Notes under the pieces: generated by a model
What the model saw: the letters and a program-made list of their open reading frames with translations, nothing else
Told to the model about the DNA's origin: nothing
Database searches by the model: none
Position numbers and translations under genes: made by a program
NCBI RefSeq assembly: GCF_014857905.1
Contig: NZ_JACYXE010000002.1
Coordinates: 372,001-436,000, forward strand
Reading direction: 5' to 3'
Source of the DNA: Agilicoccus flavus
GTDB lineage: Bacteria; Actinomycetota; Actinomycetes; Actinomycetales; Dermatophilaceae
DNA length: 64,000 bases
Part shown: positions 54,571 to 63,744 of the stretch, piece after piece
How the letters are laid out: each line of letters opens with the position of its first letter
Position numbering within the stretch: position 1 is the first letter of the stretch

Positions 54571-55107
54571 ATGGACAGCACCGACGACGGCGAGCTCGAC
54601 GCCTTCTGGACCGACGCGAAGATCCGGGCGGGGCTCAACCCGGCGAGCGCCTACGGCGGGCCCATCGTCGACGACACCCTGCCGCCGCCGGCGTGGTCGT
54701 TCGGCGCCGACCCCGCCCAGGCCGACCGGCTGCTCGAGCTGGTGCTCGAGGGGACGAAGACGGCCACGTCCAGCGCCCTGTGGGACTACGAGGCCGCCGA
54801 CGACCCCCTGCCCGAGCCGGGCGACCTGTCCATCGTGCTCGACTCCGGCGGCCACCCCCGCGCCCTGCTGCGCACGACGCGGGTGCGCGTCGTCCCGTTC
54901 GACGAGGTGGACGCCGACCACGCGAGAGCCGAGGGCGAGGGCGACCGCTCCCTGGACTCCTGGCGCGCCGCCCACCGCGTCTTCTTCGCCGAGAACGCCG
55001 CGCACGATCGGGGCTTCGCTCCCGACATGCCCGTCGTCCTCGAGTCGTTCGAGGTGCTCGTCCCCGAGCACCTGCGCCCCACCCGGCCGCGGATGTTCGG
55101 CCGGTGA
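54571..55107 (+). CDS. ASCH domain protein
   Basis: Protein of 178 aa with an ASCH/PUA-like fold: AWSFGADPAQADRLLELVLEGTKTATSSALWDYE, PEPGDLSIVLDSGGHPRALLRTTRVRVVPF, and the family segment SLDSWRAAHRVFF. The GxKxxT motif here is EGTKTAT. ASCH proteins are thought to bind RNA or act on modified nucleosides; the role is not known. ATG 54571 lies near a TATCGT sequence and may be leaderless. Its stop overlaps the ADH start (GTGA). Confidence 0.85.
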   Translation: MDSTDDGELDAFWTDAKIRAGLNPASAYGGPIVDDTLPPPAWSFGADPAQADRLLELVLEGTKTATSSALWDYEAADDPLPEPGDLSIVLDSGGHPRALLRTTRVRVVPFDEVDADHARAEGEGDRSLDSWRAAHRVFFAENAAHDRGFAPDMPVVLESFEVLVPEHLRPTRPRMFGR

Positions 55108-56198
55108 CCGGTCCGTCGATGCGTGCCGTCGTCTACGACGCGGTCGGGGCGACCCCCGTCGTGCGGGACGTGCCGGTGCCGGGTCCGCCGCCCGGGGCCG
55201 CGGTCGTCGCGGTGAGCGCCACCGGGGTGTGTCGTTCCGACTGGCACGCCTGGGCGGGGCACGACCCGGTCGACCTGCCCCACGTGCCCGGCCACGAGTT
55301 CGTCGGCGTCGTCGCGGCGGTGGGGGAGGGGGTCACCCGATGGCGCGGCGGCGAACGCGTCACCGCGCCGTTCGTCTGCGGCTGCGGCGTCTGCGACGTC
55401 TGCCGCGGCGGCGACCCTCAGGTGTGCCCGGCGCAGACGCAGCCCGGGTTCACGCACCACGGGTCCTTCGCCGAGCGGGTCGTCGTCCACGCGGCGGACG
55501 CGAACCTCGTCGCCGTGCCGGACGGACTCGACGACGTCGAGGCCGCCGCGCTCGGCTGCCGGTTCGCGACCGCCTACCGCGCGCTCACCGCGCACGGCGG
55601 GGTGCGTGCCGGGCAGTGGCTCGCCGTGCACGGCGCGGGGGGCGTCGGCCTGTCCGCGGTCGTCATCGCCCGCGCCCTGGGCGCGCGGGTCGTGGCCGTC
55701 GACGTCGCCGAGCCGGCCCTGCAGCTCGCGGACCGGCTCGGCGCGGAGGCCACGCTGTCGGCCGCCGGACTCGCTCCGGCCGAGGTCGCCGCGGCCGTCC
55801 ACGAGGTCACCGGGGGTGGGGCGCACGTGAGCCTCGACGCGATCGGCAACCCGGCCGTGGCCGTGGGGTCGGTGCTCTCGCTGCGCCGCCGCGGGCGGCA
55901 CGTCCAGGCCGGGCTCCTGCTCGGGACCGCCTCGACCCCACCGCTGCCGATGGACCGGGTGGTCTCCTGGGAGCTGTCGATCCACGGCACCCACGGACTC
56001 GCCGCCGCCGACTACCCGGCCATGCTGGGGCTCGCGGCCGGGGTCGACCTGCGCGCCCTCGTGGGACGGGTCGTCGGCCTCGACGACGCGCCCGCGGCCC
56101 TCGTCGACATGGGTGGCCCGGTCGGCGGGGCCGGCATGACCGTCGTCGATCTCCGCGCCGGCGCCGATCCCGTCGACGCGGCGGCGGCCGGATCCTGA
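55104..56198 (+). CDS. Zinc-dependent alcohol dehydrogenase (medium-chain)
   Basis: Enzyme of 364 aa. Catalytic zinc ligands are in TGVCRSDWHAW and PGHEFVGVV, structural zinc Cys residues in CGCGVCDVCRGGDPQVC, and the NAD-binding site in LAVHGAGGVGLSAVVIARAL. Substrate is uncertain (alcohol, polyol or formaldehyde-type). It is read from the GTG overlapping the ASCH stop; the in-frame ATG at 55119 (MRAVVYDAVG) is an equally good start. A candidate terminator follows. Confidence 0.88.
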   Translation: MTGPSMRAVVYDAVGATPVVRDVPVPGPPPGAAVVAVSATGVCRSDWHAWAGHDPVDLPHVPGHEFVGVVAAVGEGVTRWRGGERVTAPFVCGCGVCDVCRGGDPQVCPAQTQPGFTHHGSFAERVVVHAADANLVAVPDGLDDVEAAALGCRFATAYRALTAHGGVRAGQWLAVHGAGGVGLSAVVIARALGARVVAVDVAEPALQLADRLGAEATLSAAGLAPAEVAAAVHEVTGGGAHVSLDAIGNPAVAVGSVLSLRRRGRHVQAGLLLGTASTPPLPMDRVVSWELSIHGTHGLAAADYPAMLGLAAGVDLRALVGRVVGLDDAPAALVDMGGPVGGAGMTVVDLRAGADPVDAAAAGS

Positions 56199-56218
56199 CC
56201 GGATCCGACCGCCGCCGG

Positions 56219-56243
56219 CGGGGTCGCCTCGGGGGTGACCCCG
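56219..56243. terminator. Hairpin between ADH and the ABC importer genes
   Basis: CGGGGTC/GACCCCG 7-bp stem with an 11-nt loop, between convergent stop codons at 56198 and 56284. Confidence 0.45.
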
Positions 56244-56283
56244 GGACAGACCGGGCAGGTGCCCGGGCCGTCGGGAGCGTGCG

Positions 56284-57237
56284 TCAGCCCTTGACCGCCC
56301 CGGAGGTCATGCCGCGGATGAAGAACCGCTGCATGCTCAGGAAGACGAGCAGGGGCATGACCATCGTGAGGAACGCGCCCGCGGTGAGCAGGTTCCAGCC
56401 CTGGCCCTGCGACCCGAGCATGCCGGCCAGGTTGACGGTCATCACCATGTTGTCGCCCTGGCCGAGGAAGATCAGCGCGACGAACAGGTCGTTCCACACC
56501 CAGAGGAACTGGAAGATGGCGAACGACGCCAGGGCGGGGTACGACATCGGGATGATGAGGCGCCAGAACGTCGTGAAGTGACTGGCCCCGTCGATCTTGG
56601 CCGACTCGATGACCGCCATCGGCAGCGTCGACATGTAGTTGCGCAGGATGTAGACGGCCAGCGGCATCCCGAACCCTGCGTGGGCGAGCCAGACCGCGAT
56701 GAACTGGCCGTTGATCCCCAACTGCCCGAACAACTGAAACAGCGGCACGAACGCGACCTGGTTCGGCACGACGAGCAGCGCGACGAGCAGGATGAAGAAG
56801 AGGTCCCGGCCCGGGAACTGCATGAACGTGAACGCGTACGCGGCGAAGGCCGCGATGAGGATGGGGATGATCGTGGCCGGCACCGCGACGACGAGGCTGT
56901 TGAGGAAGCTGTTGAGCATCGGCGTCTGACCGCTGACGAGCACCTCGCGGTAGTTGTCGATCGTCAACGACAGCGGGTTCGCGAGGGCGGTCCACCACCC
57001 GGAGTCGTTCGCGGCCGAGGGGTCCCGGAACGACGTGACGAGCAGGCCGATCGTCGGGATGAGCCAGAGCACGCAGAGGGCGGCGACGACGAGGTTGACG
57101 AGCCAGCCGGCCCGCCCCGCCTGGCCGCCGACCCGGGTGCGGTTGCGGCCGCGCCGGCCGCCCCGGTCGCCGGTGCGGTCGGCCCGGGGAGCCGCGTCGG
57201 GATCCGGGACGGCCACGGGGGTTGCGGACGTCGTCAT
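56284..57237 (-). CDS. Carbohydrate ABC importer permease 2 (AglG/MalG-like)
   Basis: Membrane subunit of 317 aa. An Arg/Gly/Asp-rich cytoplasmic leader of ~45 residues precedes six helices (WLVNLVVAALCVLWLIPTIG first). The EAA loop is ESAKIDGASHFTTFWRLIIPMSYPAL, typical of MalG-class CUT1 permeases. The ATG overlaps the stop of permease 1 by 4 nt. The ATPase is not encoded here, so a shared MsiK-type ATPase elsewhere is likely, as is common in actinobacteria. Confidence 0.88.
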   Translation of the reverse strand: MTTSATPVAVPDPDAAPRADRTGDRGGRRGRNRTRVGGQAGRAGWLVNLVVAALCVLWLIPTIGLLVTSFRDPSAANDSGWWTALANPLSLTIDNYREVLVSGQTPMLNSFLNSLVVAVPATIIPILIAAFAAYAFTFMQFPGRDLFFILLVALLVVPNQVAFVPLFQLFGQLGINGQFIAVWLAHAGFGMPLAVYILRNYMSTLPMAVIESAKIDGASHFTTFWRLIIPMSYPALASFAIFQFLWVWNDLFVALIFLGQGDNMVMTVNLAGMLGSQGQGWNLLTAGAFLTMVMPLLVFLSMQRFFIRGMTSGAVKG

Positions 57238-58214
57238 CGGTTCGCCTCCTGCGCGCGGAACTGCTTCACCTGGTAGACCATCACCGGGATGATGGCGAGC
57301 ATCAACATGACGACGATCGCGGACGCGCGGCCGTTGTCCATGTTCTTGAACATCTCGACGAAGAACGCGGCCCCGACGATGTTCGTCGAGAAGTTGCCGT
57401 TCGTCATGACGTAGACGATGTCGGCCGTCTTCATCGTCCCGATGAGCACGGTGACGAACACCGTGATGAGCGTCGGCCACACCTGCGGCACGATGATGCG
57501 GGAGAAGATCTGCCGCTCGTTGGCGCCGTCGATGCGCCCCGCCTCGATGGTGTCCTCGGGCACGCCTTTGATGGCGGCCGACAGCAGCACCATCGCGTAC
57601 CCCACCTGGGTCCAGATGAACACGATCATGAGCAGGAACGTGTTGATCTTGACGTTGCTCATCTGCAGCCAGTTGACCGGATCGGCCCCGGTGGCCGTGA
57701 CGACGGCGTTGAGGATGCCGATCTGGTTCTCGGCCGCCGGCCGCACCGCGTAGATGAATCCCCAGATCGCCGAGGCGCCCACCATGGAGATCGCCATCGG
57801 CATGAAGATCAGGGTCTTGCTGACCTTCTCGCCGCCCGGGGTCAGCCGGTCCGCGAGCGTGGCCACCAGCAGACCGAGGGCGACCGTCACCACGGGGACG
57901 ATGAGCGTCCACATGAGTGTGTTGATCAGCGTCGTCTGGAACTCGCGGCTCGCGAGCAGCGAGGTGTAGTTGCGCAGCCCGACCCAGGCCGTGGTGTCGT
58001 CGTTCGCGAAGCTCGCGACGACGGTCTGGAAGGCCGGGTACAGCAGGAACACCGTGATGGCGAACAGGGCCGGCCCGATGAAGACGTACGGCTTGACCCG
58101 CGCCTCCCACTTGCGTGGGAGCATCTCGACGAGCTTGTTGAGCACCCAGAACAGCAGCATCGCGCCGAGCACGCCGCCGCCGATGGCGAGCAGCGCGTTG
58201 ATGATCTTGATCAT
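57234..58214 (-). CDS. Carbohydrate ABC importer permease 1 (AglF/MalF-like)
   Basis: Membrane subunit of 326 aa. An N-terminal helix (NALLAIGGGVLGAMLLFWVLN) and a charged loop precede the core (VKPYVFIGPALFAITVFLLYPAF). The EAA loop is EAGRIDGANERQIFSRIIVPQVWP. The extra N-terminal helix and overall pattern resemble alpha-glucoside (AglF-type) permeases. The substrate-binding protein gene lies upstream, separated by 121 nt with a 14-bp hairpin. Confidence 0.88.
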   Translation of the reverse strand: MIKIINALLAIGGGVLGAMLLFWVLNKLVEMLPRKWEARVKPYVFIGPALFAITVFLLYPAFQTVVASFANDDTTAWVGLRNYTSLLASREFQTTLINTLMWTLIVPVVTVALGLLVATLADRLTPGGEKVSKTLIFMPMAISMVGASAIWGFIYAVRPAAENQIGILNAVVTATGADPVNWLQMSNVKINTFLLMIVFIWTQVGYAMVLLSAAIKGVPEDTIEAGRIDGANERQIFSRIIVPQVWPTLITVFVTVLIGTMKTADIVYVMTNGNFSTNIVGAAFFVEMFKNMDNGRASAIVVMLMLAIIPVMVYQVKQFRAQEANR

Positions 58215-58288
58215 CCCTCATTCCTTTCCGCGACGGCGGGGCGGACCCGCGGCGACGCGCACGCGGGCCGGACCCCGACCGACCGTCA

Positions 58289-58323
58289 GCGGCGGCCACC
58301 GAACGGATGTCGGTGGCCGCCGC
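58289..58323 (-). terminator. Intra-operon hairpin after the binding-protein gene
   Basis: Perfect 14-bp stem GCGGCGGCCACCGA/TCGGTGGCCGCCGC with a 7-nt loop, 12 nt past the binding-protein stop and before the permease genes. It likely protects the first cistron's mRNA or causes partial termination, raising binding protein over permeases. Confidence 0.75.
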
Positions 58324-58335
58324 CGTCGGGATCGC

Positions 58336-59682
58336 TCAGCTGGTGGGCCAGGAGTCGTCGACGGACGTGAGCACCTGGTCGAGCTGGGCCTGACCGGAGG
58401 TGTAGTCGACCATCGCCTTCCAGAACGAGCCGGCGCCGACCTTGCCCGGCATCATGTCGGAGCCGTCGAAGCGGAACACCTTCGCGTTGTTCGCGATGCC
58501 CTGGATGTCCTTGAGCGTCTGGTTCGGGTAGTTGGACGCGTCGAAGTTCTTGTTCGGGGACAGGAACCCGCCGGTCTTGGCCCAGGGCCCGCCGAAGGTC
58601 GTGTCCTCGAGCATGTACTTCATGACCTTCTGCACGTCGCTGTCGTTCTTGAACGCCCCCACGAGATCGCCGCCGCCGAGGACGCGCTGCTCGCCCGCGG
58701 TGACCGGCGGCGTGACGAACACGCCGACCTTGCTGTCGAGGTTCTTGAAGATGTCGTCGGGGAAGAACCCCTTCTGGGTGATGAAGTTGCCCTGCTTGCC
58801 CGTGTAGCAACCGGGCGGGGTCTTGAACATCGGGTTGAGCGCGGTCCCGAACGCGGTCGACACGGCGGCCTTCGCTCCGCCGTACGCGTAGCCGTCGGTC
58901 ATGACGAGCTTGTTGTAGACGTCGAACGCCTTGCGCGTCTCGGGGCTGTCGAACTTCACCTCGTGCTTGACCCACTTGTCGTACACCTCCGGCCCGTTGA
59001 CCTGGAGCATGTAGTCCTCGATCCAGTCCGTGCCCGGCCACCCGGTGGCGGCACCCGACTCGAGCCCGATGCACAGGGGAGCGGTGCCGTCGGCCTTGAT
59101 CTTGGCGAAGAGGGCCTCGAGCTCGGCCTGGGTCTTGGGGACCTGGTAGCCCTTGGCGGCGAACTGGGCCTTGTCGTACCAGTAGAGGCTCTTGACGTTC
59201 ATGCCGATCGGGGCGCCGTAGACCTTGCCCTCCACGGTGGCCGCGTCGAGGATGCCCGGCAGCATCTGCCCGCGGACCTTCTCGACGTCGACGCCGAGGG
59301 CATCGAGGGCGACGATCTTCTTCTTGGCGGCGTAGCCGTTGAGGATGCCCGGCTGCGGGAACGCGGCGATGTCGGGCGGCGTGTTGCCGGCCACCTTCGT
59401 CTGGATGAGCGTGTCGAAGCTCGACGACTGCTCGTAGTTGATCTTGATGTTGTTCTGCTTGGCCCACGCATCGAGGGAGTTCTTGAACCCCTGCGTCTGG
59501 TCGTTACCGAAGCCGAACATGATGGTGACCTGGCCGTCCCCCTGGGCGGCGGCGCCGCTGGTGGCGCCCCCGCCGCCACCGCCGCCCCCACTCGAGGAGT
59601 CGGGGCTCTGGGCGAGGCATCCGCTCGTGAGGACGACGACGGCCCCGGCCATCGCGATGGCGGTGGACATGCGACGGTGCAT
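58336..59682 (-). CDS. Sugar-binding lipoprotein of a CUT1 ABC importer (AglE-like)
   Basis: Extracellular solute-binding protein of 448 aa. The signal peptide ends in lipobox LTSGC (Cys22), followed by a Ser/Gly-rich linker. The mature protein has a family-1 binding fold, with VKSLYWYDKAQFAAKGYQVP and LGGGDLVGAFKNDSDVQ. The VKSLYWYD stretch is shared with AglE-type alpha-glucoside receptors, so sucrose, trehalose or maltose are plausible ligands; this is an inference. It is the promoter-proximal gene of the operon, with a TTGACA (complement 59789-59794) upstream. Confidence 0.88.
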   Translation of the reverse strand: MHRRMSTAIAMAGAVVVLTSGCLAQSPDSSSGGGGGGGGATSGAAAQGDGQVTIMFGFGNDQTQGFKNSLDAWAKQNNIKINYEQSSSFDTLIQTKVAGNTPPDIAAFPQPGILNGYAAKKKIVALDALGVDVEKVRGQMLPGILDAATVEGKVYGAPIGMNVKSLYWYDKAQFAAKGYQVPKTQAELEALFAKIKADGTAPLCIGLESGAATGWPGTDWIEDYMLQVNGPEVYDKWVKHEVKFDSPETRKAFDVYNKLVMTDGYAYGGAKAAVSTAFGTALNPMFKTPPGCYTGKQGNFITQKGFFPDDIFKNLDSKVGVFVTPPVTAGEQRVLGGGDLVGAFKNDSDVQKVMKYMLEDTTFGGPWAKTGGFLSPNKNFDASNYPNQTLKDIQGIANNAKVFRFDGSDMMPGKVGAGSFWKAMVDYTSGQAQLDQVLTSVDDSWPTS

Positions 59683-59857
59683 GAGTGCTCCTTGGCGGAC
59701 GGACGCAGCAGGTCAGCGGGGTGCTGAGACGCAGGTGAGGCTGGTCGGTCCCGGTACGTGTCCTGAGGGTGAGCCGGGTCCGGGCGGTTGTCAAGGGACC
59801 CCGCCGACCCACACGAGGACGGGTTCCGCCCGGGTCGGGCGGGCCGGGGACCACCGA

Positions 59858-59863
59858 TACAGT
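59858..59863 (+). promoter_or_regulatory. Likely -10 element for leaderless ribF
   Basis: TACAGT ends 7 nt before the GTG start of ribF. No Shine-Dalgarno fits between, so transcription probably begins at the start codon. Confidence 0.45.
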
Positions 59864-59870
59864 TGACGGC

Positions 59871-60944
59871 GTGCAGCACTGGACCGGTACCACGCAGATC
59901 CCCGCCGACCTCGGGGGTTCCGTCGTCACGCTCGGCAACTTCGACGGCGTCCACCGTGGCCACCGGGCCGTACTCGCGGAGGTCGTCTCCCGCGCCAACG
60001 CCGAGGGGCTCGCGTCGGTCGCCGTCACCTTCGACCCCCACCCCCTCGCGGTCCTCTTCCCCGAGCGCGCGCCGCACCTCATCACGTCCGTCGACCACCG
60101 CCTCGACCTGCTGGCGGCGTCCGGCGTCGAGAACTGCCTCGTCATGGAGTTCACGCGCGAGCTCGCGTCGTGGAGCGCGCCCCGGTTCGTCGAGGAGGTC
60201 TTCGTCGACGCGCTCCGCGCCCGAGCGGTCGTCGTCGGGCAGGACACCCGGTTCGGGGCGAACAACGCCGGCGACGTCCAGACCCTCCTCGAGCTGGGGG
60301 AGCGGTTCGGGTTCGAGGTCGTCGTCATCGAGGACCAGGGCGAGGACGACGACAGCACCGACGACACCGACGTCAGTGGCGCCGGCGGCGCCGGCGACGA
60401 CCCGGCCGGTGCAGCGGGCGCCCCCGTCACGCCGCGCACCCGCTGGTCCTCCAGCCAGGTGCGCGCGATGCTCGCCGAGGGTGACGTCACCGCGGCGGCC
60501 TCCGTGCTCGGTCGGCCGCACCGGGTCTCGGGCGTCGTCGTCCACGGCGATCATCGGGGCCGCGAGCTCGGCTACCCGACGGCCAACCTCGAGCAGCACT
60601 GCGCCGGTCTCGTGCCCGTCGACGGCGTCTACGCCGGCTGGCTGTCCCGGCCGCACCTGCCCGAGGGCGACCACGACCGCACCCTGCCCGCCGCGATCTC
60701 CGTCGGCACGAACCCGACGTTCGACGGCACCCAGCGTCGGGTCGAGGCGTACGTCCTCGACCGCTCCGACCTCGACCTCTACGGCGAGCCCGTGACCGTC
60801 GAGTTCGTCGAGCGCCTCCGGCCGACGCTGCGCTTCGACTCCGTCGACGAGCTCCTCACGCAGATGGCGCAGGACGTGGCCGACTGCCGGCGGATCCTGT
60901 CCACCATCGTGCCGGTCGCCCCCGCGCGGACGACGTCCGACTGA
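59871..60944 (+). CDS. ribF: Bifunctional riboflavin kinase/FMN adenylyltransferase
   Basis: Makes FMN and then FAD from riboflavin; 357 aa. The N-terminal nucleotidyltransferase domain has VVTLGNFDGVHRGHRAVL and FDPHPLAVLFP, with the RWSSSQVRAML motif ending it. The kinase domain has GRELGYPTANL and TNPTFDG, plus the late VEFVERLRPTLRF. An acidic/Ala-Gly-rich insertion (about residues 160-185) is unusual in length. GTG 59871 is the only sensible start. Confidence 0.95.
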   Translation: MQHWTGTTQIPADLGGSVVTLGNFDGVHRGHRAVLAEVVSRANAEGLASVAVTFDPHPLAVLFPERAPHLITSVDHRLDLLAASGVENCLVMEFTRELASWSAPRFVEEVFVDALRARAVVVGQDTRFGANNAGDVQTLLELGERFGFEVVVIEDQGEDDDSTDDTDVSGAGGAGDDPAGAAGAPVTPRTRWSSSQVRAMLAEGDVTAAASVLGRPHRVSGVVVHGDHRGRELGYPTANLEQHCAGLVPVDGVYAGWLSRPHLPEGDHDRTLPAAISVGTNPTFDGTQRRVEAYVLDRSDLDLYGEPVTVEFVERLRPTLRFDSVDELLTQMAQDVADCRRILSTIVPVAPARTTSD

Positions 60945-60986
60945 GGCGGTTGGGCGAGCCCCGGGGCCTCACCTACCCTGGGACAC

Positions 60987-63002
60987 ATGTCCGGACAGTC
61001 CCTCTTCCCTGCGCTCGAGCCCCTGCTCGAGCGCGTGAGCAAGCCGATCCAGTACGTCGGCGGTGAGCTGAACTCCCAGGTCAAGGACTGGGAGTGCGGC
61101 GGGGAGACGACCGTCCGCTGGGCGCTGATGTACCCCGACGCGTACGAGGTGGGGCTGCCCAACCAGGGCACGATGATCCTGTACGAGGTGCTCAACGAGC
61201 GCCCCGGCACCCTCGCGGAGCGCACGTACGCGGTGTGGCCCGACATGGAGGCGCTGCTGCGCGAGCACGGCGTGCCCCAGACGACGGTCGACGGGCACCG
61301 TGCCCTGGGCGACTTCGACGTCCTCGGCGTCTCGTTCTCCACCGAGCTCGGCTACACGAACATGCTCACCGCCCTCGACCTCGCGCGCATCCCGTTGCAC
61401 GCCGCGGACCGCGGCGACGACGACCCGATCGTCCTCATCGGGGGGCACGCGAGCTTCAACCCCGAGCCGGTCGCTGACTTCATCGACGCCGCCGTCATCG
61501 GTGACGGCGAGGAAGCGGTGCTGGCGGTCACCGAGATCATCCGGGCGTGGAAGGCGCAGGGCCGCCCCGGCGGGCCGACCGGCAGCCCCCGCACCGAGCT
61601 GCTCCTGCGCCTGGCCCGCACCGGCGGGGTCTACGTGCCGGCGTTCTACGAGGTCGGTTACGACCCGGACACCCACGCGCTGACGGGCACCGTGCCCACG
61701 GCCCAGGCCGCGCAGCAGGGGGTGCCCGAGGTCGTCAGCAAGCACACGGTCATGGACCTCGACGCGTGGCCGTACCCGAAGCAGCCCCTCGTGCCGATCG
61801 CCGAGAGCGTCCACGAGCGGATGAGCGTCGAGATCTTCCGCGGCTGCACCCGCGGCTGCCGCTTCTGCCAGGCCGGGATGATCACGCGCCCGGTCCGCGA
61901 GCGCTCCATCACCGGCGTCGGCGAGATGGTCGAGCGGGGCCTGCAGGCCACCGGGTACGAGGAGGTCGGCCTGCTGTCGCTGTCGTCGGCGGACCACTCC
62001 GAGATCGCGGACATGACCAAGGGCCTCGCCGACCGGTACGAGGGCACGAACACGGGCCTGTCGTTGCCGAGCACGCGCGTCGACGCCTTCAACATCGATC
62101 TCGCCAACGAGCTCACCCGCAACGGGCGGCGCTCCGGCCTGACGTTCGCCCCCGAGGGCGGCTCGGAACGCATCCGCAAGGTCATCAACAAGATGGTCAG
62201 CGAGCAGGACCTCATCGACACCGTCGCCGCCGCGTACGGCGCCGGGTGGCGACAGGTCAAGCTCTACTTCATGTGCGGCCTGCCGACCGAGACCGACGAG
62301 GACGTGCTCCAGATCGCCGACCTCGCCAAGCGGGTCATCGAGACGGGCCGGAAGGTCAGCGGCCGCAAGGACATCCGCTGCACGGTGTCGATCGGCGGGT
62401 TCGTGCCCAAGCCGCACACGCCGTTCCAGTGGGCCCCCCAGCTCGGCGCGGAGGAGACCGACTCGCGCCTGCGCAAGCTCCGGGACGCCATCCGCTCCGA
62501 CCGGCGGCTCGGGTCGAGCATCGGGTTCCGGTACCACGACGGCGAGCCCGGCATCGTCGAGGGCCTGCTGTCCCGCGGCGACCGGCGCGTCGGCCGCGTC
62601 ATCGAGGCCGTGTGGCGCGACGGGGGCCGGTTCGACGGCTGGAGCGAGCACTTCTCCTACGAGCGCTGGATGAGCTGCGCCGCCGACGCCTTCGCCGGCC
62701 TGACCGGCGACGAGGCCGGCGTGGACGTCGCGTGGTACACGACGCGCGAGCGGGCCGAGGACGAGACCCTGCCGTGGGACCACCTCGACTCCGGCCTCGA
62801 CAAGGCGTGGCTGTGGGACGACTGGCAGGACGCCCTCGACGAGCGCGAGCAGGACGACTGCCGCTGGACCCCCTGCTTCGACTGCGGTGTGTGCCCGCAG
62901 ATGGGCACCGACATCGAGATCGGCCCCACGGGCAAGACGCTCCTCCCGCTGACCGTCCTCGGCGCGGGCAAGGACGCGATGCTCGAGCGGCCGACGGGCT
63001 GA
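60987..63002 (+). CDS. Radical SAM protein, TIGR03960 family, B12-binding-like N-terminus
   Basis: Protein of 671 aa. The N-terminal part resembles a degenerate cobalamin-binding domain (WALMYPDAYEVGLPNQGTMI, VLGVSFSTELGY, DDPIVLIGGHA). The radical SAM cluster motif CTRGCRFC places ligands at Cys287, Cys291 and Cys294. The C-terminus has a Cys-rich CFDCGVCPQMG element. Homologues are usually followed by a TIGR03936/DUF2344 gene; none is found downstream here. The reaction is not established. ATG 60987 lies 42 nt after ribF. Confidence 0.9.
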   Translation: MSGQSLFPALEPLLERVSKPIQYVGGELNSQVKDWECGGETTVRWALMYPDAYEVGLPNQGTMILYEVLNERPGTLAERTYAVWPDMEALLREHGVPQTTVDGHRALGDFDVLGVSFSTELGYTNMLTALDLARIPLHAADRGDDDPIVLIGGHASFNPEPVADFIDAAVIGDGEEAVLAVTEIIRAWKAQGRPGGPTGSPRTELLLRLARTGGVYVPAFYEVGYDPDTHALTGTVPTAQAAQQGVPEVVSKHTVMDLDAWPYPKQPLVPIAESVHERMSVEIFRGCTRGCRFCQAGMITRPVRERSITGVGEMVERGLQATGYEEVGLLSLSSADHSEIADMTKGLADRYEGTNTGLSLPSTRVDAFNIDLANELTRNGRRSGLTFAPEGGSERIRKVINKMVSEQDLIDTVAAAYGAGWRQVKLYFMCGLPTETDEDVLQIADLAKRVIETGRKVSGRKDIRCTVSIGGFVPKPHTPFQWAPQLGAEETDSRLRKLRDAIRSDRRLGSSIGFRYHDGEPGIVEGLLSRGDRRVGRVIEAVWRDGGRFDGWSEHFSYERWMSCAADAFAGLTGDEAGVDVAWYTTRERAEDETLPWDHLDSGLDKAWLWDDWQDALDEREQDDCRWTPCFDCGVCPQMGTDIEIGPTGKTLLPLTVLGAGKDAMLERPTG

Positions 63003-63081
63003 CCGGGAGGGTGCCGGACCGGGTCGTCGATCAACGGCGGGCGAGCCGACGGATCGTTCGGCAGTCTCCTGGGTGTGATGT

Positions 63082-63618
63082 CTAGGCGCGGGGCAGAGCG
63101 AGGGGCAGGACGCGCGCGTTCGGGAGGGCCGCGAGGGCGGCGCCGGTCAGGAGGATCTTCGCGTCCCGCACCCCGCCGCCGATGACGACGGGGCCGGCGT
63201 CGACGACGGCCTGGTCGACGAGGATCGGCCAGCCGTCGGGAAGCCCGACGGGCGTGATCCCGCCCTGGAGCATCCCGGTCCGCTCCTGCGCGTCGGCCTG
63301 GTCGGCGAAGCTCACCTTGCGCACGTCGAGCTCCTTGCGGACGGTCTTGTTGACGTCCGCCCGGTCGGTGGCGAGCACCATGACGGCCGCGTACGTCTCC
63401 CGCTCCCCGCGCCGGCCGTGGACGACGACGCAGTTCGCCGACGCCTCCGGCGCGACGTCGTAGGCCTCGCAGAACGCCGCGGTGTCGGCGAGCGACGGGT
63501 CGATCCGGGCGACGCGGGCGTCGGGGACGAGGTCCGCCGCGGCGGCGACGGGCGGTGCCACGAGGTCGGTCGCCTCGGCGAGTGGGATCCAGGTGAGTCG
63601 TCCTTGCGGGCTCTGCAT
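63082..63618 (-). CDS. YbaK/EbsC-type aminoacyl-tRNA deacylase family protein
   Basis: Protein of 178 aa with the YbaK fold: ASANCVVVHGRRGERETYAAV, then NKTVRKELDVRKVSFAD with the conserved Lys/Arg, and GMLQGGITPVGLPDGWPILVD, which resembles the G-x-x-x-P loop. Family members remove wrongly attached amino acids from tRNA. ATG 63618 is preferred over the GTG three codons upstream. It converges with the radical SAM gene across 79 bp. Confidence 0.85.
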   Translation of the reverse strand: MQSPQGRLTWIPLAEATDLVAPPVAAAADLVPDARVARIDPSLADTAAFCEAYDVAPEASANCVVVHGRRGERETYAAVMVLATDRADVNKTVRKELDVRKVSFADQADAQERTGMLQGGITPVGLPDGWPILVDQAVVDAGPVVIGGGVRDAKILLTGAALAALPNARVLPLALPRA

Positions 63619-63744
63619 GGCGCCCACGCTAACGCGGCGTCCCGCGGGACCGCGCGCCTGTCGACCCCCGCCCCGGGTGAGCGGGGCCCGGCCGGCCGGC
63701 CGGCCGCCGGCGCCTCGGCGCGCGGCGGGCCGGTGGAGGATCCC

